Shown piece after piece: positions 28,089 to 36,342 of a stretch of DNA of 64,000 nt. How positions within the stretch are numbered: the first letter of the stretch is position 1; every line of letters starts with the position of its first letter. Made by a program: the position numbers and the translations under genes. The DNA is taken from NCBI RefSeq assembly GCF_002077945.1, contig NZ_LVYD01000102.1, forward strand, positions 1 to 64,000. The letters are read 5' to 3'. Source of the DNA: Niastella vici (lineage in GTDB: Bacteria; Bacteroidota; Bacteroidia; Chitinophagales; Chitinophagaceae). Under the pieces are notes generated by a model. It ran no database searches. It was not told where the DNA came from and worked only from the letters and a program-made list of their open reading frames with translations.

Positions 28089-29417
28089 ATGAAATTTGTT
28101 TTTATAATTTTCGTTTGCCTGGGAATAGCAACCCAAATTGAAGCGCAACAGCAACTAACCCTTGAGGATGCCATTGCTGCTGCTTTGAAAAATAACTATG
28201 ACATTTTATTGAGCCGGAATGATTCCACTTCCTATGCGCTGGACCGTTATTATTCGTTTGCAGCTTTTATACCGCAACTGAATGCAACGGGAGCCATTGT
28301 GTGGAATAACAATAATCAACAATTAAAGTTTGCCAGCCGCACCACGGGTAAAGACAGCCTGGTTACCCGCAATGGCGTTCGTACCACCAATAACAGCTAC
28401 TCAGTTAACCTGAGCTGGACGCTGTTCGATGGTATGAAGATGTTTGCCACCCGCGAAAGGCTTATTGAGCAGGAGACGCTGGGCGGCCTCACCGTGAAAG
28501 AACAGATCGTGAACAGCGTGGCCGCTGTGATCAACAATTATTATAACATTGTTCGTCAGAAGCAGCAACTGGAAGCAATTGATTCGCAAATGATCGTTTA
28601 TGAAACCCGCGTACAGCTGGCCGATAGGAAATTGTCGGCTGGCCTTGGCAGCAAACCCGAATTGTTGCAGGCAAAGGTTGACTACAATGCACAAAAAGCT
28701 GCGCGCATAACCCAGCTATCGTTGATAGCCCAGTTACGCGATCAGTTGAACCAGTTGATCGGTTTTAAACAGGGTTCGGTATATGACGTTACCAATAGCA
28801 TACCGCTGAATATGTCGCTACAGTATGGCGAGTTTGCCCAACAATATGAAAAAACGAACCTGGGGTTGCAGGTGGCCAAAAAGAATATAGATATCGCCAG
28901 CATTAGCGTAAAGGAGCAAAAGGCCGGTTTATGGCCTACCCTTTCCTTCAATTCTGCCTATAATTTTACTTCTACCAATAACAGCGTGGTGGTAAACCAG
29001 AATCAGCCCTTTTTTAACCAGAACAAAGGTTTCAACTACGGGTTTGGTTTAAATGTGCCTATTCTGAATGGCTTCAATACCCACCGCCTCATCAGGCATG
29101 CGCAAATAGGTTTGCAATACCAGCAGGTGAATTATGAAAAGCAACGGTCGCTGGTTGATGTGGGTATCAGCAATGCTTTTAAAGAATATGAATTGCAGAA
29201 GCAATTGCTCGACCTCGAAGATGACAACATCATTCTGGCGAAGGAGAATGTGGCCATTTCCGTGGAGCGGTTAAAACAAGGAGTAACCACCTCGCTTGAA
29301 TTGCGCGAAGCCCAGAAAAGCCTGCAGGATGCCTATATCCGTTTAATTTCTGCCCGGTATAATACAAAAGTGGCGGAAACCGAGCTGTTACGGTTAAGAG
29401 GCGATTTGTTGCATTAG
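28089..29417 (+). CDS. TolC-family outer-membrane efflux channel
   Basis: A signal peptide ends at QIEA-Q. The protein shows the duplicated TolC layout with long helices (LTLEDAIAAALKNNYDILLS near the start, QLLDLEDDNIILAKENVAIS near the end) and barrel strands (SYSVNLSWTLFDG, NYGFGLNVPILNGF). Length 442 is usual. Third gene of the efflux operon, 32 bases after the pump. Confidence 0.93.
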   Translation: MKFVFIIFVCLGIATQIEAQQQLTLEDAIAAALKNNYDILLSRNDSTSYALDRYYSFAAFIPQLNATGAIVWNNNNQQLKFASRTTGKDSLVTRNGVRTTNNSYSVNLSWTLFDGMKMFATRERLIEQETLGGLTVKEQIVNSVAAVINNYYNIVRQKQQLEAIDSQMIVYETRVQLADRKLSAGLGSKPELLQAKVDYNAQKAARITQLSLIAQLRDQLNQLIGFKQGSVYDVTNSIPLNMSLQYGEFAQQYEKTNLGLQVAKKNIDIASISVKEQKAGLWPTLSFNSAYNFTSTNNSVVVNQNQPFFNQNKGFNYGFGLNVPILNGFNTHRLIRHAQIGLQYQQVNYEKQRSLVDVGISNAFKEYELQKQLLDLEDDNIILAKENVAISVERLKQGVTTSLELREAQKSLQDAYIRLISARYNTKVAETELLRLRGDLLH

Positions 29418-29423
29418 ATCCTT

Positions 29424-29540
29424 CGGCTCGGCCCAGGACAAGCATGCTCAGGGCCAATTTCGCTTAGGACAAGCCCTTCGACCCTCCCTCAGGGCAGGCC
29501 CGCACTGTACAGGCCTGCCCGGTACATTGGGCTTGTTAAC
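29424..29540. repeat. CTTCGAC/CTCAGG-word intergenic palindrome
   Basis: Nested inverted repeats: outer arms ACAAGCCC (29469-29476) and GGGCTTGT (29529-29536), inner arms GGGCAGGCC (29492-29500) and GGCCTGCCC (29512-29520). The words CCTTCGACCCT and CTCAGGG link it to the element at 37949-38027. The inner hairpin may end the efflux transcript. Confidence 0.6.
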
Positions 29541-29578
29541 ATAATTTTCTTTTCTTTGCGATTCAACTTACTCATTTT

Positions 29579-30091
29579 ATGGATCCAAAGGTGGGAATAA
29601 TCATGGGCAGCGACAGCGATTTGCCCATAATGCAGGCAGCGGCAGAGGTATTGCGGAGTTTGGGTATTTCATTTGAATTGACCGTGGTTTCGGCCCATCG
29701 TACGCCTGTGCGTATGATGGAGTATGCTACAAAAGCCCGGGAAAGAGGACTGAAAGTGATCATTGCCGGCGCCGGCGGCGCCGCTCATTTGCCCGGTATG
29801 GTAGCCTCCCTCACCCCCTTGCCGGTGATCGGCGTCCCCATTAAATCGTCGAACTCAATTGATGGCTGGGATTCTGTATTGTCTATTCTACAAATGCCTA
29901 ATGGCATACCAGTTGCTACAGTAGCCCTGAACGGGGCTAAAAACGCTGGTATACTGGCGGCCTCCATTATTGGTTCATTTGATGAACATATTGGTAATCA
30001 GGTAGCAGCCTATAAGAAGAAACTGGAAGAAGAGGTATTGGTAAAGATTGAAAATCTGAAAAAACAAGGGTGGGAGAATAAATTTGATTAG
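29579..30091 (+). CDS. purE: N5-carboxyaminoimidazole ribonucleotide mutase
   Basis: PurE rearranges N5-CAIR, the product of PurK, to CAIR. The class I features are visible: [13 protein letters not shown] at the start, [11 protein letters not shown], the glycine-rich [12 protein letters not shown] and [19 protein letters not shown]. Length 170 is normal. It is the natural partner of PurK at 22524. Confidence 0.96.
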   Translation: MDPKVGIIMGSDSDLPIMQAAAEVLRSLGISFELTVVSAHRTPVRMMEYATKARERGLKVIIAGAGGAAHLPGMVASLTPLPVIGVPIKSSNSIDGWDSVLSILQMPNGIPVATVALNGAKNAGILAASIIGSFDEHIGNQVAAYKKKLEEEVLVKIENLKKQGWENKFD

Positions 30092-30126
30092 GGAATCTTA
30101 TTTCATCCTTGTAATTTGCGCGCGGT

Positions 30127-30993
30127 ATGAAACTCAAATTGCTCGACTATAGAGAAGTTCCGGATTTGCCCGTTGGCTCAAACCTTGAATTTTTTAATGA
30201 AACCCTGTACCTGGTTGATGATGATGCCAGCGACATGGTTGCCTTCAACAAGAAATGGCAAACACTGGCCATTCATAAATTGCTGGGGCACGACGATCCC
30301 CAAATTCTGCCCGGGTCAAAGTCAGATTTCGAAGCAACTACCATCGTTGTGGTGAATAGTATTCCCCGCCTGCTGGTATTGGGTTTCGATATAAAAGACA
30401 GTCATCACAAAGCCATTTTGGTGAACCTCGATGACTATACCAAAGAAGAATTCGACATCTCTGAATTTTATAACCGGTTAAAAGCAACTGTAGGGGTATT
30501 CAATATTGAATCGGCCGCCATAGTGCTGGGTAAACTGATCTTATGTAACCGCGATCATAAAACTGCTCCCGAAAACCACATCATAGTTACTGATGCTGAT
30601 TTCTACAAGAACCAGGCAAATGCCGAGATCACCACAGTAAGTTTTGACTTACCCCAAACACCGAACCAGGTGGTAGGGTTATCGGGCCTGTCCTATTCTT
30701 ACAAGAACGACTGGCTGGTGGTTACCCTGTTGTCAGAAAGCGCTGGTAAAGATCACACAACCACGGGCGATAGTTACCTGGCCGTTATTGAGAACGCTTC
30801 CCGCAAGGTAGTTCGTAAAAAAATGAAGGTGAATTCGCTGTTCCACCTGAATGACCTGAGCGAAGGTTTTGTGGGTTACAATATGAAGTCGGTTTGTATT
30901 CGCAATGAAAAAAGCAGCAGGTTGAAATTGTACCTGCTGGCCGATAATAAGGCGGGAAAGAATGGCGTGTTTACGGTGCGGGTTAAAGAATAA
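30127..30993 (+). CDS. DUF6929-like predicted beta-propeller protein
   Basis: No signal peptide. The sequence is a series of short hydrophobic strands with polar turns (LYLVDDDASDMVAFN, PRLLVLGFDIKDS, KLILCNRDHKTAPENHI, WLVVTLLSESAG, LKLYLLADNKAGKNGVFTVRV), which fits a six-bladed propeller of the esterase-like or phytase-like kind. I recall similar Bacteroidota proteins as DUF6929, but this is not verified. It follows purE by 35 bases and may be co-transcribed. No catalytic motif recognised. Confidence 0.55.
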   Translation: MKLKLLDYREVPDLPVGSNLEFFNETLYLVDDDASDMVAFNKKWQTLAIHKLLGHDDPQILPGSKSDFEATTIVVVNSIPRLLVLGFDIKDSHHKAILVNLDDYTKEEFDISEFYNRLKATVGVFNIESAAIVLGKLILCNRDHKTAPENHIIVTDADFYKNQANAEITTVSFDLPQTPNQVVGLSGLSYSYKNDWLVVTLLSESAGKDHTTTGDSYLAVIENASRKVVRKKMKVNSLFHLNDLSEGFVGYNMKSVCIRNEKSSRLKLYLLADNKAGKNGVFTVRVKE

Positions 30994-31018
30994 GAAAAGA
31001 AGCTTGAAATAATAACAG

Positions 31019-31042
31019 AACGTCCCGATGCATCGGGACGTT
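31019..31042. terminator. Bidirectional terminator
   Basis: A perfect palindrome, AACGTCCCGATG/CATCGGGACGTT, followed by TTTTGCG on the plus strand and preceded by an A-rich run. It separates convergent genes ending at 30993 and 31049. Confidence 0.85.
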
Positions 31043-31048
31043 TTGCGT

Positions 31049-32644
31049 TTAGCTTTCTTCCAGAATAACAAATTCCTGCTCTATTGTAAGTGAATGCCGG
31101 TGTATAATTTGAATAAATTCCTTTCCCCACAAGGCATACCAGGGCATAAAGTTATCGACCCGTTCCTGCAAACCATTTCGGGGAAATATTGCCGAGCGAA
31201 CAGTGTGAATTTGCCGTTGTTCGGTTTCGTATTTCCTTTTTTCAGCGCGAAGCAATTTCTTTTCCAGCTCCTCCAGGGGTTTCAACGTTCGGGCCTGCAG
31301 CGCTTCCACATGTTGTAATAACGACCTGTCGATATTCGCCGCTTTATTTTTCAATAATTCATACAAATGTGTGGCCGCTTCCAGTTCATGTTGCAGCTTC
31401 AGTTCGCCATTCTTATGCCTGCTTACCAGCAGGGTAAGCAATTCCTGTTCGGGTTGAAAGAAGTCTTTCGGTTGCAAACCCAGCCGTTCTATCTTTTCCT
31501 GCCACTTCTTCTCTACTATCAGAAATGAATTGCGCAGTATCAATACCGGGAATGGCACCTTGTAGTGCTCAAACAGGTCTTTCAGTTCTAACCAGTAAGC
31601 TGTTTCACCGCCCCCGCCTACAAAGGCAATATTGGGTAGAACCGTTTCCTGGTACAGGCCGCGCAGGATCACGTTCGGGCTGAACCGTTCGGGATAATTG
31701 GCCAGCTCGACCAGTATTTCTTCCCTGGAAAAACTTAACTGTGTATTTCTTACTTCAAACTTTGAATTTTTGAATTCGATGAGCTCGCGGATATTATCCC
31801 TGAGGTAAAACAAATTAATATCCCGCGGGTGCGCCTGTGCTTTGTATTGTTGTGATAATTGTTCAATGGTCTTCACCACTATCGATGCCGGTGTTTGTTG
31901 CAACAGGTCTTCGCGAAAAACCGGTTCCATCACCTTTTTCAGGTTGGCATTATCGGGTAGTATCACGATCAAACCATATTCAGCAAATAAAGCGTTGATG
32001 AGTTTGAAGGTGGCGGTTTGTATATCGGGACTTTGTAAATAGCAGGTGCGCAGCAATGCTATCAATTCTTTTCCATAAGGCTGAACCGATAATTCGCCTT
32101 CAATGCGATGGATCAGTTTATCGAGGCCCTTTGTTTGCATGCGGCCCACGGCGCCGGTTTGTTTTGTTTCCCACACCAGCTTTTCGCCACCGAGGTACAC
32201 ATGCCCCAGCTCATCGAGGTCGGCATCTTCACTTCCCATCCAGAATACCGGCACAAAATGGTTGGCAGGAAATTCCTGCTTCATCCGTTCTGCCAGTTTT
32301 ATGACATGTAATATTTTATAAACGAAATACAGGTTACCGGTAAAGATGGCCGGCTGATGGGCCGTGGTAACCGTAAATGTATTGGGTTGTAATAATTGTT
32401 GTATGTTCTGCTGCACAAGGGCCGTTGTATCGACACCCGTATATTGTTTTTGTAATTCCGTTACCAATAATGGCCGGTTGGGTTGTGCGGCCTGCCGCGC
32501 CTGTATAGCGGCACCTAAACCATCCAATGATACGGGGTGCTTATAAAAAGGTTGCAGGGCCGGCGCCAGATTAAGATAATCTGTAATGATCTTTGAAAAA
32601 TAACCGGTTTGCTCAAATGATAAGTTAGTAGAATTACAATCCAT
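31049..32644 (-). CDS. bshC: Bacillithiol biosynthesis cysteine-adding enzyme BshC
   Basis: BshC joins cysteine to glucosaminyl-malate in the last step of bacillithiol synthesis. The 531-residue length and motifs fit: VTTAHQPAIFTGNLYFVYKI, FVPVFWMGSEDADLDEL, NVILRGLYQETVLPNIAFVGGGGE (seen in parts), a coiled-coil region near 400-470 and the C-terminal WYALWGKEFIQ. Some BshC-like proteins may not add cysteine, so bacillithiol production is inferred. Monocistronic, ending at a shared terminator. Confidence 0.92.
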   Translation of the reverse strand: MDCNSTNLSFEQTGYFSKIITDYLNLAPALQPFYKHPVSLDGLGAAIQARQAAQPNRPLLVTELQKQYTGVDTTALVQQNIQQLLQPNTFTVTTAHQPAIFTGNLYFVYKILHVIKLAERMKQEFPANHFVPVFWMGSEDADLDELGHVYLGGEKLVWETKQTGAVGRMQTKGLDKLIHRIEGELSVQPYGKELIALLRTCYLQSPDIQTATFKLINALFAEYGLIVILPDNANLKKVMEPVFREDLLQQTPASIVVKTIEQLSQQYKAQAHPRDINLFYLRDNIRELIEFKNSKFEVRNTQLSFSREEILVELANYPERFSPNVILRGLYQETVLPNIAFVGGGGETAYWLELKDLFEHYKVPFPVLILRNSFLIVEKKWQEKIERLGLQPKDFFQPEQELLTLLVSRHKNGELKLQHELEAATHLYELLKNKAANIDRSLLQHVEALQARTLKPLEELEKKLLRAEKRKYETEQRQIHTVRSAIFPRNGLQERVDNFMPWYALWGKEFIQIIHRHSLTIEQEFVILEES

Positions 32645-32722
32645 AATTTAGGAAATGCGAACATAAAAGTACTATCAACTGCACGATTGCCATAACTGAT
32701 CGTCAATTTTAACGTTCCATTG

Positions 32723-33550
32723 CTACTTTAGTTCATATGCCACGATCTTATTTTTCCAGAAAGTGGGAACATATACGATCCTGTTTTTGGCATCATAGCC
32801 TATATCGGCCGTATTGATCTTTTGTTCGCGGGTATCGAGTAAATTTTGTTTGGTGCCATCCCCGTTCACATACCAGATGGAGCCGGCCCAGCAGCTAACC
32901 ACATAATCTTTTCCCTGCACGTGTTCTACCCCATCGGTACCGCCTTCCATACCATCGGCCAGTTTGGTGAGGCTTTTATCTTTTTCCACTTTATACAAAC
33001 CGCCGGCATCCAGCACAAAGAGGTCGTTGCCGTTGATCAATACGCCGTTGGGACCTTTCATATTCTCGAGCCAGGTGGTAACCCGACCGTTCTCAATACG
33101 GTGCACTTTTTTGTTTTTGGAGTCTGATACATAGATCACGCCTTTTTTGTCGACTGTAAGATCATTCAAACCCTGTGCGCCTTCAACAGGAATGGTTTGA
33201 ACAATGGCGCCTTTTTTTATATCGATCACCGCCACTTTATCAACATCTGCCACATACAGGTTGTTTTTATACAGGCCCATGCCTTTGGGCGCCTGCAAAC
33301 CGCTTACCCAATCAACGGTGATGATCCTGCCATCGAGCCCTACTTTGCCTACAGAACCCTTGTTGTCTTTTTCCCAGGGCTGTCCGTCAATATTGGTAAC
33401 ATATAAGATCTTATTATCTGCGTCGTATAAAACAGATTCAGGTACTTTCAGTAAGGTATCTGTTTCCCATTTTTTAACCAGCTGGTGTTGTTGGGCGTTG
33501 GCCAGCATGGTTGTAATGATGATGGAACCGGTAATAAGGTATTTTTTCAT
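32723..33550 (-). CDS. Secreted SMP-30/NHL-type beta-propeller
   Basis: A signal peptide (ends LANA-Q) precedes a six-bladed propeller with repeated patterns such as ILYVTNIDGQ, NLYVADVDKVAVID, VIYVSDSKNKKVHRIENG, DLFVLDAGGLYKV and RIVYVPTFWKNKIVAYEL. Gluconolactonase/SMP-30 relatives hydrolyse lactones, but clear metal ligands cannot be assigned here, so a binding role is possible. It lies 176 bases after the D-amino-acid dehydrogenase gene and has its own candidate promoter at 33672. Confidence 0.75.
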   Translation of the reverse strand: MKKYLITGSIIITTMLANAQQHQLVKKWETDTLLKVPESVLYDADNKILYVTNIDGQPWEKDNKGSVGKVGLDGRIITVDWVSGLQAPKGMGLYKNNLYVADVDKVAVIDIKKGAIVQTIPVEGAQGLNDLTVDKKGVIYVSDSKNKKVHRIENGRVTTWLENMKGPNGVLINGNDLFVLDAGGLYKVEKDKSLTKLADGMEGGTDGVEHVQGKDYVVSCWAGSIWYVNGDGTKQNLLDTREQKINTADIGYDAKNRIVYVPTFWKNKIVAYELK

Positions 33551-33671
33551 ATGTAACTTTTTTGAGGAGGGTAAAGATAAGGGAAAGCCCTCTAACCCCC
33601 CTAAAGGGGGAATAAGTACATTGTTACCGGTTACTGGCAGTTTGTTACAAGGTTCACGTTACAAGGCAAAG

Positions 33672-33679
33672 CAAACTTA
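33672..33679 (-). promoter_or_regulatory. TAAGTTTG box before the NHL-type gene
   Basis: CAAACTTA on the plus strand reads TAAGTTTG on the minus strand, 122 bases before the ATG at 33550. Suggests the gene can be transcribed separately from the hydroxyproline genes. Confidence 0.35.
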
Positions 33680-33726
33680 TAACTGTATTTACCCTGCAAC
33701 CTGGAACCTGCAACGTATTCTTTGCT

Positions 33727-34974
33727 TTAAAATCTTTCAGGCTTAAATGCGGCTACACCGATAGTAGTTTTCTTCTTACCAACCAGCTCTTCTACTAACT
33801 TTCCGGTTGCGGCAGCCAGTGACAGCCCCAGCATGGCGTGCCCGCCGGCAATCACCAGGTTGTTGTATTTGCTGTGATGGCCGATATACGGCAATCCATC
33901 GGGGGTAAGCGGACGTAACCCGTACCAGATCTTTTCCTTAGGCATAACGTCAACAGGAAGATCGGGATAATAGGCTTTGGCGCCGTTATAAATGGCATGA
34001 GCGCGTTTTACCAGTAAGGGCGAATTGAGCCCACTGATCTCCATGGTGCCACCCATGCGCAGGTCGGCCCCCATTGGTGTCATGGCCACTCGTTTATCGA
34101 CCAGTATGGCGGGGTAACGCAGGTTGCGCTGCACTTTTTCATACGTCATGCTATAGCCTTTACCGGCTTGCAATAACAGGGAAACGCCCAGTTTTTCACT
34201 TACTACCGGTAACCATGATCCGCTGGCCAGTACCAGTTGCGAACAATTAAATTTGCCTTTGTCGGTAATAACGGCTGTAACCGTGCTGCCGCTTTTCTCA
34301 AAACCGGTTACCGTTGTATTCAACTGCAGTTTTACACCCGCTTTTTGCAAATGATCTTTCAGTGTGCGCATAAAATCGCCAGGGTGCATATGACAGTCTA
34401 TGGGGTACAATACCCCACCCTTTACATCAACCTGTACATCGGGTTCCATCGCCTGCACTTCCTGTGCGTTCAGAATTTTGGTGTCAATATGCAAGGCTGC
34501 GGCTTCTTTTGCGAGTTCTATTTCATGTTTTTCAACCGCGGCTGATTTATATAACATGAAACATCCGATCTCCTGCATACGGAACTGGTTGCCCAGTTCA
34601 TTCTTAATATCGCTGGTGAGCTCGCGGCTTAAGTGCAGGATATCATTTAAGGCGGGAACGTTTTGTTTTACCGTTTGTGCATTGGCCTGTTTCCAGAAGG
34701 TCATTAACCACCTGACGAGATCGAGGTTAAGGCGGGGTTTTATATAAAACGGACTGGTTGAGCTCAGCATCCAGCGTAAACCCTGTGCTACTATGCCGGG
34801 GGTTGCCAGCGGTACAAAGTGACTGGGCGATACATACCCTGCATTGCCAAAGGATGTGCCGTCGGTAATATCTCCTTTTTCTATAACCGTAACTTCATAA
34901 CCTTCTTTCTGCAGGTAATAAGCACTGCAAAGACCAATTACGCCTGCTCCAATGATTGTGACCTGTTTGCTCAT
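33727..34974 (-). CDS. FAD-dependent D-amino-acid (D-hydroxyproline) dehydrogenase
   Basis: A DadA-type oxidoreductase. The N-terminal dinucleotide fold is clear (TIIGAGVIGLCSAYYLQKEGYEVTVIEKG), and the C-terminal GLRPLTPDGLPYIGHH and NLVIAGGHAMLGLSLAAATG close the FAD site. Next to a 4-hydroxyproline epimerase-like gene it most likely oxidises cis-4-hydroxy-D-proline to 1-pyrroline-4-hydroxy-2-carboxylate. From sequence alone other D-amino acids are possible. Confidence 0.85.
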   Translation of the reverse strand: MSKQVTIIGAGVIGLCSAYYLQKEGYEVTVIEKGDITDGTSFGNAGYVSPSHFVPLATPGIVAQGLRWMLSSTSPFYIKPRLNLDLVRWLMTFWKQANAQTVKQNVPALNDILHLSRELTSDIKNELGNQFRMQEIGCFMLYKSAAVEKHEIELAKEAAALHIDTKILNAQEVQAMEPDVQVDVKGGVLYPIDCHMHPGDFMRTLKDHLQKAGVKLQLNTTVTGFEKSGSTVTAVITDKGKFNCSQLVLASGSWLPVVSEKLGVSLLLQAGKGYSMTYEKVQRNLRYPAILVDKRVAMTPMGADLRMGGTMEISGLNSPLLVKRAHAIYNGAKAYYPDLPVDVMPKEKIWYGLRPLTPDGLPYIGHHSKYNNLVIAGGHAMLGLSLAAATGKLVEELVGKKKTTIGVAAFKPERF

Positions 34975-35018
34975 GAATAGACTTTAGTGGTATAGTATAA
35001 ATTTTGAATGATAAAAAA

Positions 35019-35132
35019 CAGGTTACCGGTTGCCAGTTACCGGATACCGGGCTTCAATTTAAAGGCAGGCTGATTACAGGCAAGCTCTCCGAACTAAGGG
35101 CCTGGTAACCGGAAACCGGTAACTGGTAACTG
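35019..35132. repeat. Inverted repeat built of GTTACCGG words
   Basis: The left side has GGTTACCGGTTGCCAGTTACC and the right side CCGGAAACCGGTAACTGG, imperfect reverse complements around a 50-base centre. It fills most of the gap between the epimerase and the dehydrogenase. A related one-sided stretch (TTACCGGTTACTGG) lies near 33623. Confidence 0.5.
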
Positions 35133-35155
35133 CCATCTTCTAACTGGTACCCTGC

Positions 35156-36157
35156 TCAAAGTACCAGGAACCCGTATGCATACGGATCATCATCGGGATC
35201 AATGGAAATAGTATTGTAACCATATACCTTTGCCCAGCCTTCAATGCTGGGGCGGATCGCGGGTTTGCCATCAACCGTGGTTTCTTCTTCAATACGCCCA
35301 ATGAACTGCGACCCTATGATACTTTCATGTACAAAGGCATCGCCTTTTTTCAATTTGCCTTTTGCATACCATTGCGCCATGCGGGCCGAGGTGCCGGTTC
35401 CGCAGGGAGAACGGTCAATGGCCTTATCGCCATAAAAGACCGCATTGCGCGCCGTAGCATTTTTATCGATCACCGAACCTGTCCATAAGATGTGCGAACA
35501 ACCATTGATGGTCGGGTTCTCCGGATGTACAAACTGGTATTGCGCGTTGATGCGTTTGCGTAGTTCGCGCGCCCAGGCAATCAGCTGATCGGCGCCATAA
35601 TGTTCAAGCCCTTTGAAATTGGCCTGCACATCAACGATGGCATAAAAGTTACCGCCATAAGCTACATCAATGGTGAGTTCACCGAGATCGGGCGATACTA
35701 CTTTCAATCCTTCTGCTGCCAGGTAGGCCGGAACATTGGTGAGCCTAACGCTTTTTACTTTCTTTCCTTCCTGTTTATAGCTGATCATTACCAGTCCGGC
35801 CGGCGTTTCCAAACGAACCGTGCCCGGCACTTTGGGGTTGATCAGGCCTTCTTCAATGGCAATGGTGATAGTGCCAATAGTGCCGTGACCGCACATGGGT
35901 AAACAACCGCTTGTTTCAATGAACAGTACGGCGATATCGTTTTGCGGATCATGCGCCGGATAAAGAATGCTGCCACTCATCATATCGTGGCCGCGGGGTT
36001 CAAACATCAGTCCTTTGCGGATCCAGTCGTATTCTTTTAAAAAATGCTGGCGCTTCTCGCTCATGTTCTTTCCTTCTAAAACGGGACCACCGCCGGCTAC
36101 CAGCCGTACCGGGTTACCGCAAGTATGTGCATCGATACAGAAAAAAGTTTTTTTCAT
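35156..36157 (-). CDS. 4-hydroxyproline 2-epimerase / proline racemase family
   Basis: The ATG at 36157 gives the family N-terminus (MKKTFFCIDAHTCGNPVRLV); the longer frame to 36199 adds an unrelated extension. The two catalytic cysteines are C89 (MCGHGTIG) and C252 (SPCGTGTSARM). Cys at both positions fits epimerases and racemases rather than the Thr-type dehydratases. Genomic neighbours point to trans-4-hydroxy-L-proline as substrate, giving cis-4-hydroxy-D-proline. The C-terminal DPDDDPYAYGFLV is usual. Confidence 0.9.
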   Translation of the reverse strand: MKKTFFCIDAHTCGNPVRLVAGGGPVLEGKNMSEKRQHFLKEYDWIRKGLMFEPRGHDMMSGSILYPAHDPQNDIAVLFIETSGCLPMCGHGTIGTITIAIEEGLINPKVPGTVRLETPAGLVMISYKQEGKKVKSVRLTNVPAYLAAEGLKVVSPDLGELTIDVAYGGNFYAIVDVQANFKGLEHYGADQLIAWARELRKRINAQYQFVHPENPTINGCSHILWTGSVIDKNATARNAVFYGDKAIDRSPCGTGTSARMAQWYAKGKLKKGDAFVHESIIGSQFIGRIEEETTVDGKPAIRPSIEGWAKVYGYNTISIDPDDDPYAYGFLVL

Positions 36158-36256
36158 GAAAATGTATTTGCAGGCCCGCTCAGCGTAAATTTCATTCATG
36201 AACCGCGGGTAAAGTAGTAAAAAAATAGTGATGAAAATAGTTTTCTATGCCGCAGA

Positions 36257-36342
36257 AAGCCGCAGTGGTGAATGGTGAGTGAGTGCCCGAAATTTTTAAG
36301 CTGCTCCTATTCCGCGGCTTCACCCATTACTCATAACTCACG
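36257..36342. repeat. Inverted repeat with GTGAATGGTGAG words
   Basis: AAGCCGC (36257-36263) and GCGGCTT (36314-36320) flank GTGGTGAATGGTGAGTGAG on one side and CACCCATTACTCATAACTCAC-like sequence on the other. The right end overlaps the aldehyde dehydrogenase stop codon. Similar ATGGTGA/ATGGTCA words stand at 55551-55577. Confidence 0.4.

Noticed and set aside
33204-33746. 180-codon plus-strand frame opposite the NHL-type and dehydrogenase genes
   Set aside because: It is antisense to two clear genes with signal peptide and domain motifs, and its own protein has no recognisable pattern.
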